Assembly: GCF_000191065.1 (NCBI RefSeq)
Contig: NZ_GL872282.1
Coordinates: 1,059,662 to 1,123,661, forward strand
DNA from: Prevotella multiformis DSM 16608
GTDB taxonomy: Bacteria > Bacteroidota > Bacteroidia > Bacteroidales > Bacteroidaceae
DNA length: 64,000 nt
Direction: 5' to 3'
Position 1 is the first letter of the stretch, and every line of letters starts with the position of its first letter. Positions 7,530 through 15,869 of the stretch are shown here, piece by piece. The position numbers and the translations under genes were made by a program. The notes below the pieces were generated by a model, which saw nothing but the letters and a program-made list of their open reading frames with translations, was not told the DNA's origin and did no database searches.

Positions 7530-8474
7530 TTACTTCAATGTCTGGCGGAAGCCCTCAAAGATGCTGTTCTTGCGGTCGACCGTAGCACGGCGGAACTTCC
7601 CTGACACGGGCAGAAGGCGTGTCCGCTTTTTGTTCACGGCATACTTATCGGTGATCCACGTCTCTGCGGCAAAGTTCGACACGTTCCCCTGGACATCGTA
7701 CTTGTAGGTCAGGCGGTTCATCGTCAGCATCGCCTGTCCCTCGCGGCATGCCACCTGGAGCACGTAATTGAACTGTGTGTAGTCCAGGGAGAGGAACGAT
7801 GAGGAGAAGATCAGCTTCTCACGGACGGTCGCCACAATGCTGTGTTCCTTCTCGTTCACCAGAGCCACCTTGCTCCCCTCCAGCTGGTTGTCGGACTGTG
7901 TAAGTTCCGTAAGGTAGGCGAAGGCCTTGCGGTAGAGCTCGTCGGCCGATGTACCGGGCACACTGACGCACTCGGTCCAGATCACCTGACCGCCCGCCTC
8001 GGGGACCGTCCCCGGCTGAAGATAGAAGTCCTTGCTGTCTTTCTCTTTTAAGTCCGCCGTATTCTTCGTGCGTCTGGCAGCCGGAGCCGTCGGGACGGTC
8101 CATGCCGCCGGGTTCTCTTTCTCCACGGCGTTCCCGTCCTCCTTCGCCCCGTCCTTTGCGGCAGGGACGGCCTGCATCTTTCCGGCAGCCTCGCTGACTG
8201 CCGCAGCTTCCCGCCTCAGCCGTTCGGTTTCGGCCTTCGTCTCGGCGATTTTCCTTCTTATCTCCTTCGCTTCGGCCTCTGCCTTGGCGGCATTCTCCTT
8301 GGCCTCTGCCTCTGCCTCCGCCTTGGCTTTGGCTGCCTTGGCCGTTTCCAGGGCTGCCTTGGCCGCCTCCAGCTGCCGCTGCGCCTGTTCCAGCTGCTGT
8401 TCAGGGGTGAGCGTGGCCTGTGCCAGAGCCATCATGGGCAGGCACACGAACAGGAATATCAGGGTCTTCTTCAT
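7530..8474 (-). CDS. Secreted coiled-coil protein with DUF4468 domain
   Basis: The 314-residue protein has a signal peptide (residues 1-18). It is followed by an Ala/Glu/Lys-rich coiled coil at about residues 22-95, a low-complexity linker, and a C-terminal globular domain from about residue 155. That domain contains VSVPGTSADELYRKAFAYL and a strand-rich remainder, as in DUF4468, which has a TBP-like fold. It should be periplasmic or membrane-associated. No catalytic motif is visible. It is transcribed alone, with about 150 bp before the next minus-strand gene. Confidence 0.7.
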   Translation of the reverse strand: MKKTLIFLFVCLPMMALAQATLTPEQQLEQAQRQLEAAKAALETAKAAKAKAEAEAEAKENAAKAEAEAKEIRRKIAETKAETERLRREAAAVSEAAGKMQAVPAAKDGAKEDGNAVEKENPAAWTVPTAPAARRTKNTADLKEKDSKDFYLQPGTVPEAGGQVIWTECVSVPGTSADELYRKAFAYLTELTQSDNQLEGSKVALVNEKEHSIVATVREKLIFSSSFLSLDYTQFNYVLQVACREGQAMLTMNRLTYKYDVQGNVSNFAAETWITDKYAVNKKRTRLLPVSGKFRRATVDRKNSIFEGFRQTLK

Positions 8475-8593
8475 TGTCTCAAACTTTAACTGGATGATTA
8501 ACTAATCAGCAAAGATACAAAATAATACTTGCCCTATCAAGACTTATAAATTCTTTTAACGTTTTCTTGGCAAAGTCCTGCACCGTACGGTCT

Positions 8594-10639
8594 CTACTTT
8601 GCCTCCAGTTCTTTCTGCAGACGGATGATTTCGTCACGGTACTGTGCAGCCTGCAGGAAGTCGAGGTTCTTTGCCGCCTGTTTCATCAGGGCTGTCGTAT
8701 TCTCGATGCTCTTTTCCAGCTGCGCCCGGCTCATCTTCGCAATGACCGGGTCGGCTGCGAAGAGCATGCCGTCGCCCGGCTCCACGTATGCCCGGGCGGT
8801 TCTCCTTGCGGCGGAGTCGGCCGGTGCGGCAGCGTTCCCCTCGCCGCCGGTCGGCAGTGTTCCTTTGATGGCCCTGACGATCTGCTTCGGCGTGATGTGG
8901 TGTTCCTCGTTGTATTTCAGCTGCTTCGTGCGTCTCCGTATGGTCTCGTCGATGGTTTTCTGCATGCTCTCCGTGATGTTGTCGGCATACATGATGACCT
9001 TCCCGTGTACGTTGCGCGCTGCACGTCCCGCCGTCTGTGTCAGACTCCTGTGGCTGCGGAGGAAGCCCTCCTTGTCGGCATCGAGGATGGCAACGAGCGA
9101 TACTTCGGGCAGGTCCAGTCCCTCACGGAGCAGGTTCACCCCCACCAGGACGTCATAGACGCCGGCCCGGAGATCGTTGATGATCTTGACACGGTCCAGG
9201 CTTGCCACGTCGCTGTGGATATAGGCCGTGCGTATGTCGTGGTCCAGCAGGTATTCCGTCAGCTCCTCCGCCATCCGTTTGGTCAGCGTCGTGACGAGCA
9301 CGCGCTCTTCCTTCTCGGCACGCACGACGATCTCGTTCATCAGGTCGTCTATCTGGTTCTCCGAGGGGCGCACGTCTATCTCCGGATCGAGCAGCCCCGT
9401 GGGACGGATAAGCTGTTCCACCACGACCCCTTCGGACTCCTTCAGCTCGTAGTCGGCCGGCGTGGCCGACACGTAGATGACCTGATGGATAAGGCTGTGG
9501 AACTCCTCGAAACGCAGCGGACGGTTGTCGAAGGCGGCCGGGAGGCGGAAGCCGTACTCCACGAGGTTGGTCTTGCGGGCACGGTCGCCGCCGTACATGG
9601 CGGAGATCTGCGGTACGCTCACGTGGCTCTCGTCGATGACCATCAGGTAGTCCTTGGGGAAGAAGTCCAGCAGACAGTAAGGACGCTGCCCGGCCTGCCT
9701 GCCGTCAAAATAGCGTGAGTAGTTTTCGATGCCCGAGCAGTGCCCCAGCTCCTTGATCATCTCCATGTCGTATTCCACACGTTCCTTGATGCGCTGCGCC
9801 TTGATGTTGTCGCCGATGCCCTTGAAGAAGTCCACCTGCTTCACGAGGTCGTCCTGTATCTGGCGGATGGCACTCTCGGTCTGTTCCTTGGAAGTGACGA
9901 AGAGATTGGCAGGATAGATCTCATAATCGTCAAAGGAGGCGATGCGGTGGAAGTCGACCGAGTCGACTTCCTCTATGGTGTCTATCTCGTCGTCCCACCA
10001 CGTGATGCGCAGCACGTTGTCATTATACGCCATGGCGATGTCCACCGTGTCGCCCTTGACGCGGAAGTTGCCGCGCTGCAGGTCTATGTCGTTGCGCATA
10101 TAGAGTGCATCCACCAGCCGGCGCAGGAAGTCATTGCGGTCGACGGTCTGCCCTTTCCTGACAGGAATCACATTCTCCTTCATCGCCACAGGCGCTCCCA
10201 TACCGTAGATGCAGGAGACGGAAGACACGACTATCACGTCCTTCCGGCCTGACAGCAGCGAGGAAACGGCAGACAGGCGCAGCTTGTCGATCTCGTCGTT
10301 GATGGCAAGGTCCTTCTCGATGTAGGTGTCTGTCGTCGGCATATACGCCTCCGGCTGGTAATAGTCGTAATAAGAGACGTAATATTCCACGGCGTTGTCG
10401 GGGAAAAAACCTTTCATTTCCTCGTAGAGCTGGGCTGCCAGTGTCTTGTTGTGCGAGAGGATCAGCGTCGGTTTGTTGACGTCGGCAATGACATTCGCCA
10501 CCGTAAACGTCTTTCCCGACCCCGTCACGCCCAGCAGCACCTGGCTCTTGTCGCCGCGCTCCAGTCCGTCCGTCAGTTCGCGGATGGCCTCCGGCTGGTC
10601 ACCGGTCGGTCTGTATTTCGATGTTAACTTGAAATTCAT
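8594..10639 (-). CDS. uvrB: Excinuclease ABC subunit B
   Basis: UvrB is the damage-verifying helicase-like subunit of nucleotide excision repair. The 681-residue protein starts at the ATG at 10639 (MNFKLTSKYRPTGDQPEAI); an in-frame extension upstream lacks conservation. Visible motifs are the Walker A GVTGSGKT, the beta-hairpin region with YYDYYQPEAYMP, the DEAH-type box DESH, the TAGRAARN helicase motif VI, and a C-terminal UVR domain (about residues 640-675) that binds UvrC. Length and order are standard. A minus-strand -7 box lies just upstream. Confidence 0.97.
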   Translation of the reverse strand: MNFKLTSKYRPTGDQPEAIRELTDGLERGDKSQVLLGVTGSGKTFTVANVIADVNKPTLILSHNKTLAAQLYEEMKGFFPDNAVEYYVSYYDYYQPEAYMPTTDTYIEKDLAINDEIDKLRLSAVSSLLSGRKDVIVVSSVSCIYGMGAPVAMKENVIPVRKGQTVDRNDFLRRLVDALYMRNDIDLQRGNFRVKGDTVDIAMAYNDNVLRITWWDDEIDTIEEVDSVDFHRIASFDDYEIYPANLFVTSKEQTESAIRQIQDDLVKQVDFFKGIGDNIKAQRIKERVEYDMEMIKELGHCSGIENYSRYFDGRQAGQRPYCLLDFFPKDYLMVIDESHVSVPQISAMYGGDRARKTNLVEYGFRLPAAFDNRPLRFEEFHSLIHQVIYVSATPADYELKESEGVVVEQLIRPTGLLDPEIDVRPSENQIDDLMNEIVVRAEKEERVLVTTLTKRMAEELTEYLLDHDIRTAYIHSDVASLDRVKIINDLRAGVYDVLVGVNLLREGLDLPEVSLVAILDADKEGFLRSHRSLTQTAGRAARNVHGKVIMYADNITESMQKTIDETIRRRTKQLKYNEEHHITPKQIVRAIKGTLPTGGEGNAAAPADSAARRTARAYVEPGDGMLFAADPVIAKMSRAQLEKSIENTTALMKQAAKNLDFLQAAQYRDEIIRLQKELEAK

Positions 10640-10671
10640 ATCTATGTTCCGGGAAAAACAATCTTTGTCTG

Positions 10672-10705
10672 CAAATTTACACAAAGACTGTGATTTATAA
10701 GCCAA
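10672..10705 (-). promoter_or_regulatory. Probable uvrB promoter
   Basis: The minus strand carries TAAATTTG (10679 down to 10672), a match to TAnnTTTG, about 35 bp before the uvrB start codon. A TTGG lies 22 bases further upstream, a weak -33 box. No LexA-type operator was recognised. Confidence 0.4.
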
Positions 10706-11038
10706 TTGGATAAAGAAAATGCTTTTTTTCTTTGGAGGAGGCGCAGAAACCAGAGACGGTCCATCGCCAGAAAGTCAGCGTAGTGCCGTCGGCACGACCG
10801 GCGGTTACCATCGACACGATTCGGGTCAGTCATCAGCACACCGGCAGGAAGGAATGGCCGGCTGCGGCGGGAAATGCCTGCCGGACAGGCTGACACCGAA
10901 ACCTGGGGCTCTTGTCCCGCAGGCCGGTCGGAGACAGCCCGGCAGTTGCAGATGGTGAAAATGTGCCGCGACCGTGCTGTACCCTGTTGAAATACGATAA
11001 AAAATCGGTTTCCTACTTTCTTTATAATATATTTTCAC
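10706..11038. other. Non-coding spacer between uvrB and a lipoprotein gene
   Basis: This divergent spacer is mostly GC-rich with no convincing gene. Its right end becomes AT-rich just before the promoter-like box at 11039. I see no hairpin or repeat shared with other parts of the window. Confidence 0.4.
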
Positions 11039-11046
11039 TATATTTG
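11039..11046 (+). promoter_or_regulatory. -7 box upstream of the lipoprotein gene
   Basis: TATATTTG matches TAnnTTTG exactly. The expected -33 position holds only a poor TTTC. The start codon of the lipoprotein lies 118 bp downstream, leaving a long leader. Confidence 0.4.
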
Positions 11047-11163
11047 CACCTCGGATGGGCATCTTCCTTTTTATAGTCCCTTCCGTAGATAAAAACTATG
11101 GCAGGAGATGTGAAGTGTCCGTTGCCCTCCTCTGGCAATGTTTGCAAACAACCAAAAACCAAA

Positions 11164-12465
11164 ATGAATATGAAGAAAAAGAAGTTACTGGGTGGCCTGT
11201 TCTTAGGCATTGCACTGGCATTCACAGCCGTCGGCTGCGGTTCTGACAACGATTCTGCCGCCCCCAAGGAGCGTTCGGAAGGACCTGTCCTGACGCGGGA
11301 ACAGCAGAAGCAGCAGCTTGAGACCACCTCCAAGAAGTTCATGAGCAGCATCCAACCCAATGATTTCAAGGTGCTGGACGAGATAGCCTACTATGTCAAT
11401 AAACACTATCTGGACGACCAGAGCGTGGAGCCGTTGAACAAATGGGCGAAAGGCATCCTGCAGTCGATGACGCAGACCATCGCCACCGGACAGCCGGGCT
11501 ACACGGAGTATGCACGGATCATTGATGCGACGAAGTACAGAGGCCGCTTCGAGCATCAGGGCTACAAGTGGGTGCGCACGAAGGACTCGCAGAACCTTGA
11601 GTTCCTGTTCCGCGACCAGGAGGGCAACGACTGCCTGCTCGCCTTCACGGTCAGCGACAAGGCGAAGGAGGTGAGGTCGGAGTTCTTCAACAGCGAGGAA
11701 ACCGAATATGTCCCGGGGACAGCGGGATACCCGGGGTACACGGAAAGGACGAAATACAAGAACACCGTCATGGTGCCGGAGGACGTGCGGATGACGCTGC
11801 AGCAGGGCGGCAGGCAGCTGCTGTCCACCGACATCCACACCGACCTGACCACCTCCGGCGACCTCAACCTCGCCGTAGACCAGCTGGCATTCACCTGCAA
11901 GACCGTCTTCCAGAAGTACGAGGTCATCGTACACCGTGCCTTCTACAAAGGGCCGGGCGATGCCGAGGCCGGTGTCGAACTGAAGGCGGACGGGAAGACC
12001 CTCCTCGGTGCCAAGGCCACAGGGCACGGGCTGGTCAGCAACCGGGGAGTTGACAACGTGGGCAGTGTCGACGTTGCTGCCGACGTCCTGGGCGAGCTGC
12101 AGGTAAAAGGAAAGTGCTCCAACGGCAGCCGGCTGGCCGAGATCATCGACAGGATGGAAAAGGACAAAGCCGTCTATACCGATGAGGCCCGCTTCAAGAA
12201 AGAGGTGGCCGATGCCAACAGCCTGCTCGACGTGAACGTCTATTACAGCTATGCCACGAAGCCTTCGGCCGGTCTGCTGCTGGGCGCGATGAAGACTGTG
12301 GACGACTACAGCGGGCGTGCTGAATGGATTTCCAATGCGCAGATCAAGTTCACTGACGGCACGACCTATGCTGTCGACGACTATTTCAGCCGGAAGAACT
12401 TTGCCGGAGTCTTCAAGGAAGCCGGCGATATGATCAACGCCTTCAAACGTCTTTTCAAGTTCTGA
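11164..12465 (+). CDS. Lipoprotein of unknown function
   Basis: The start at 11164 (MNMKKKKLLGG) gives 433 residues with a signal peptide and the lipobox AVGC at about residue 25. It should therefore be lipidated, and the following GSDND is acidic, as in surface-export signals. The mature protein is mixed alpha/beta, with repeated mention of Lys/Asp turns and no motif I recognise. Residues 30-60 form a Gln/Lys-rich helix. The gene lies 143 bp upstream of a TonB receptor gene on the same strand; they may form an operon, though no pairing of this kind is known to me. Confidence 0.65.
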   Translation: MNMKKKKLLGGLFLGIALAFTAVGCGSDNDSAAPKERSEGPVLTREQQKQQLETTSKKFMSSIQPNDFKVLDEIAYYVNKHYLDDQSVEPLNKWAKGILQSMTQTIATGQPGYTEYARIIDATKYRGRFEHQGYKWVRTKDSQNLEFLFRDQEGNDCLLAFTVSDKAKEVRSEFFNSEETEYVPGTAGYPGYTERTKYKNTVMVPEDVRMTLQQGGRQLLSTDIHTDLTTSGDLNLAVDQLAFTCKTVFQKYEVIVHRAFYKGPGDAEAGVELKADGKTLLGAKATGHGLVSNRGVDNVGSVDVAADVLGELQVKGKCSNGSRLAEIIDRMEKDKAVYTDEARFKKEVADANSLLDVNVYYSYATKPSAGLLLGAMKTVDDYSGRAEWISNAQIKFTDGTTYAVDDYFSRKNFAGVFKEAGDMINAFKRLFKF

Positions 12466-12608
12466 TACCATCTCCTCAAGGCCGGGAGAGACACCTGTCC
12501 GTGAGGTGACGGCAGGTCCTGGAAATCTGTCAGAGTGGATTTCCAGGATCTGTCTGTGCCTTCTGGCGTGACCTCACCGTCTGTATGAACCCATCTTCCG
12601 ACGACACG

Positions 12609-14657
12609 ATGCACACCCTTCTTATCCGTCCGAAAGCCGGCAGACTGCTGTTTTCCCTGCTCTGCTCCCTGCTCTTCACGCTGCCTGCCCATGCACAGGA
12701 AGCCGACACGGCAAGGGTGAAGGAGCTGCAGGGCGTGGAGGTCGTCGGCCGGCACGTGACGGGGAAGCTGCGGCACGACAGCCTCGGAGGCATGAGCCTG
12801 GATCTGTCGTTCCTCGACGATATGCCGCGCATAGCCGGCAATGCCGACCCGATACGCTACACGCAGCTGCTGCCGAGCGTGCAGACCAGTTCCGAACTGG
12901 ATGCCGGCCTGTATGTCCAGGGCTGCGACAATGCGCACAATGGGGTCAGCATCAACGGTGTCCAGCTGTATGACATCCAGCACATACTGGGCATCTTCTC
13001 CGTCTTCAATCCCTCCCACTATTCCCGCCTGCAGTTCGCCGGTTCGGCCTTCACCGCCTCGGCAGCCAACCGTCTCGGCGGTTTCATCGATATGCAGCGG
13101 CCGGACACGCTGGCAGGAAGGGTGAAAGGCGAGCTGTCCGTCGGCCTGATTTCGTCGCAGGGAACACTCCGCCTGCCCCTCGGAGGGAAGTCCGAACTCA
13201 TCCTGTCGGGCCGCGGGGCCTATATCAACCTGCTCTACGGACGGTGGCTGAAGGTGGAGGAGTCCGCCATCCGGTATTCGTTCTGTGATGCCAACGTCAC
13301 GTGGCTGTACCGCCCCGATGCGCGCAACACCCTGTGGCTGGACTTTTACGGCGGCAACGACCGGATGGATTATCAGGAAGACGGCGAGAACTATGACGCA
13401 CGCCTCGGCTGGGGCAACCGGATGGTCTCGATGAACTGGGAGTGGAAACGGCGGGGACTCACCCTGCGCCAGACGGCCTATATGACCCGCTACGGGAACC
13501 GCTTTTCCATCGAACGGCCGGACTTCCGCCTGCGTATGCCGTCGGGCATCACGGACTACGGCTACAGGCTGTCGCTGCGGCGGGGCAGATGGACTGCCGG
13601 CACCGACTGGACTCTGCACAGCATCCGTCCCCAGCAGCCTGAAACGGAAGGAGAACGGCAGACGACGACCCTGTCGGCCACCCGCCGGCACAGCACGGAG
13701 GGTTCGCTGTGGGCAGACTGTAGGTTTGCCGTTGCCCGGAACATGGAGCTGCTGGGCGGACTGCGCGCAAACGTCTACACGATCCGCCGTTCCGCCTTCT
13801 TCAGTGCCGACCCCGTCCTGTCGCTGCTGTGGACGTCGGGGTACGGACAGTTCCGCCTCACGGCGAACGTGAAGCACCAGTACCTCTTCCGGACCGGCCT
13901 CTCCGCCGTCAACCTGCCTACGGATTTCTGGCTTCCGGCCGATGAGCGGCTGCGGCCGCAGTATGCCTATGGGCTTTCGGCCGAATACCGGACAGACCTC
14001 ATTCCCGGGCGGCTGCAGCTGTCGGCCGGGCTGTATTACAAGCGGCTCTGTCACCAGACAGAATACATCGGGACACCCTTTGAGCTGATATACGGCGACT
14101 ACGACTACCGCAAGAACCTCATCAGCGGGAAGGGAGAGAACTACGGACTGGACCTGATGATAGAGAAACGCACCGGCCGGCTCACGGGCTGGATGAGCTA
14201 TTCACTGGGGCGGGCACTGCGCAGATACCCCGGCCGGTTCAGCGGGACTTTCCCGGCCGGCCACGAGCGCATACACGAGTTCAATGCCGTGGCCACGTGG
14301 AAGGCCGGGCGCAGATGGTCGTTCGGGGCCACGCTGGTATGGGCGGGCGGTACGCCGTTCACCCCGCCGAGCTATTTCTACCTGCAGAACGGAAACCTCC
14401 TGTCGCAGTTCGGCGACTACAACAGCGGCCGTCTGAGCACCTACATCCGCCTGGACGTGTCGGCAACCTGCCGAATCAAGGTACACGGCGGCCGGGAAAG
14501 CGGTCTGAACTTCTCCGTCTACAATGCGAACTGCCGGCACAACGACCTCTTCTGGCGGCTGAAGTTCAACAACGGACAGTATTATTATGCGCCGCTGCGC
14601 CCACTCCCGAAGAAGCTGCCTTTCCTGCCGTCCATCAATTATTACATCAAGTTCTGA
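12609..14657 (+). CDS. TonB-dependent outer-membrane receptor
   Basis: The start at 12609 (MHTLLIRPKAG) gives 682 residues with a signal peptide ending AHAQ. A plug domain (about residues 35-160, with LQGVEVVGR, YVQGCDNAHNGVSINGVQL and GFIDMQRP) and a C-terminal beta barrel follow. It lacks the N-terminal carboxypeptidase-like domain found on many Bacteroidetes receptors. Two bases separate its stop from the ATG of a DUF4249 lipoprotein. Such receptor/DUF4249 pairs are common in this phylum and are thought to form a SusCD-like uptake complex; the ligand is unknown. Confidence 0.85.
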   Translation: MHTLLIRPKAGRLLFSLLCSLLFTLPAHAQEADTARVKELQGVEVVGRHVTGKLRHDSLGGMSLDLSFLDDMPRIAGNADPIRYTQLLPSVQTSSELDAGLYVQGCDNAHNGVSINGVQLYDIQHILGIFSVFNPSHYSRLQFAGSAFTASAANRLGGFIDMQRPDTLAGRVKGELSVGLISSQGTLRLPLGGKSELILSGRGAYINLLYGRWLKVEESAIRYSFCDANVTWLYRPDARNTLWLDFYGGNDRMDYQEDGENYDARLGWGNRMVSMNWEWKRRGLTLRQTAYMTRYGNRFSIERPDFRLRMPSGITDYGYRLSLRRGRWTAGTDWTLHSIRPQQPETEGERQTTTLSATRRHSTEGSLWADCRFAVARNMELLGGLRANVYTIRRSAFFSADPVLSLLWTSGYGQFRLTANVKHQYLFRTGLSAVNLPTDFWLPADERLRPQYAYGLSAEYRTDLIPGRLQLSAGLYYKRLCHQTEYIGTPFELIYGDYDYRKNLISGKGENYGLDLMIEKRTGRLTGWMSYSLGRALRRYPGRFSGTFPAGHERIHEFNAVATWKAGRRWSFGATLVWAGGTPFTPPSYFYLQNGNLLSQFGDYNSGRLSTYIRLDVSATCRIKVHGGRESGLNFSVYNANCRHNDLFWRLKFNNGQYYYAPLRPLPKKLPFLPSINYYIKF

Positions 14658-14659
14658 TC

Positions 14660-15508
14660 ATGCACAGACTGTCTTTTCTTCTGCTCGCCGTTTCCCTTCT
14701 GCTCTCCTCCTGCTACCGCACGGAGATTGAGGAGGCGGCCCCGCAGCTCGTCGTAGAGGGCTGGATAGAGAACGGCCGGGCCCCTGTCGTACAGCTGACG
14801 ACCACCGTCCCCATCACCACCTCGAAGCACAGTGTCGATTCTCTGGACCGCTACGTGCTGAAGTGGGCCAGGGTGACGGTCTCTGACGGTACGAAGGAAG
14901 TGATTCTCACAGGTGTCTACAACCGCCGTTACACCCCGCCTTATCTCTATACGACGGGCGATATGCTGGGCGAGACGGGCAGGACCTATACCCTGAAGGT
15001 GGACTATGCGCAGTTCCATGCGCAGGCCGAGACCGCCATCCCTGCCGCCGTCGGTCTCAGCGGCATCCAGGTCCGGCCGCTGGAAGAAGACAGCCGGCGG
15101 TACACCATCAAGGCCTCGGTGCAGGACGATCCGCAGACGGAAGACTACTACAAGGTGTTTGTCCGCACGTCGGAGAAGGACATGACGATGCGCAGCGCGT
15201 ACTTCGGCGTGTTCAGCGACAGGACGTTCAACGCCGGCAACACGATCACGATCAACAACGGACGCAACAACCTCCTTCACCCTGCCCCCGACATTTATTT
15301 CTCAGAGGGCGACAGGGTGCTGGTGAAGTTCTGTCATGTCGATTCAACCGGCTACCGGTATTGGAAGGCCTTTGAGGACTATAACGCCGAGGGCCGCAAC
15401 CCGCTGTTCAATACGATGCAGAACCTCCCGGGCAACGTCAGGGGCGGACTGGGCTGCTGGCTGGGCTACGGTGCCGCTTATTATGTCGTGCAGGCCGGCA
15501 GGAAATGA
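14660..15508 (+). CDS. DUF4249-family outer-membrane lipoprotein
   Basis: The 282-residue protein has a signal peptide with the lipobox LLSSC (Cys about residue 17) followed by the DUF4249 opening APQLVVEGWIENGRAPVVQL. The beta-rich body includes VTVSDG and GRTYTLKV, and the end reads CHVDSTGYRYWKAFEDY. It starts 2 bp after the TonB receptor stop, so the two are translationally coupled. It is likely the surface lipoprotein lid or partner of that receptor, by analogy with SusD. Substrate unknown. Confidence 0.85.
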   Translation: MHRLSFLLLAVSLLLSSCYRTEIEEAAPQLVVEGWIENGRAPVVQLTTTVPITTSKHSVDSLDRYVLKWARVTVSDGTKEVILTGVYNRRYTPPYLYTTGDMLGETGRTYTLKVDYAQFHAQAETAIPAAVGLSGIQVRPLEEDSRRYTIKASVQDDPQTEDYYKVFVRTSEKDMTMRSAYFGVFSDRTFNAGNTITINNGRNNLLHPAPDIYFSEGDRVLVKFCHVDSTGYRYWKAFEDYNAEGRNPLFNTMQNLPGNVRGGLGCWLGYGAAYYVVQAGRK

Positions 15509-15585
15509 ACGGTTGAGGCCTGACGTCTCCTCCAGCGATTCAGCCCTCGGGGACTGGGAGGAGAGTCTGCCGGCATGTCGCCCGG

Positions 15586-15653
15586 CCGTTGGGAATCGTG
15601 TTCCCGACCGGTCGGGAATCGTGTTCCCAGCCGCTCGGGAATGCTGCTCCCTG
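15586..15653. repeat. 23-bp palindromic repeat array, site 1 (three units)
   Basis: Three units with GGGAAT starting at 15591, 15614 and 15637 repeat with an exact 23-bp period. The first two are the palindrome-like GGGAATCGTGTTCCC and the third is GGGAATGCTGCTCCC. The joining bases are of the CCGGTC or CCGCTC type. A second array with the same unit lies at 38842-38949. Confidence 0.75.
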
Positions 15654-15786
15654 TCGTCAGCTGTTTCTGGCCGGCTCCCTTCTGTCTTCTTTTCAACTTG
15701 GCTGGCGGGACAGGGACTTGTTTTTGAATGTTGTTGACGGTATCTTGTCGGTCGGCGACAGTGTCACGAAATTTGATGCGCAGTAT

Positions 15787-15818
15787 TTTGGGTCGTTCAA
15801 TAAAAAAGTGTAATTTTG
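15787..15818 (+). promoter_or_regulatory. Promoter of the GH29 gene
   Basis: TTTG at 15787-15790, 20 bases, then TAATTTTG at 15811-15818: an exact match to the Bacteroidetes consensus, 52 bp before the start codon of the fucosidase gene. Confidence 0.75.
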
Positions 15819-15869
15819 CCGTGAAATTCCTTTTTCATAGTTTACAAATCATTACCTGATCATATTCGT

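Noticed and set aside
12381..14054. 557-codon open frame on the minus strand opposite the TonB receptor
   Set aside because: Low-complexity Arg/Gly/Pro-rich translation without motifs; the plus-strand receptor fully explains the region.
15586..15653. Short tandem units considered as a CRISPR array
   Set aside because: The units are contiguous palindromes with no unique spacers, and no cas genes are present.
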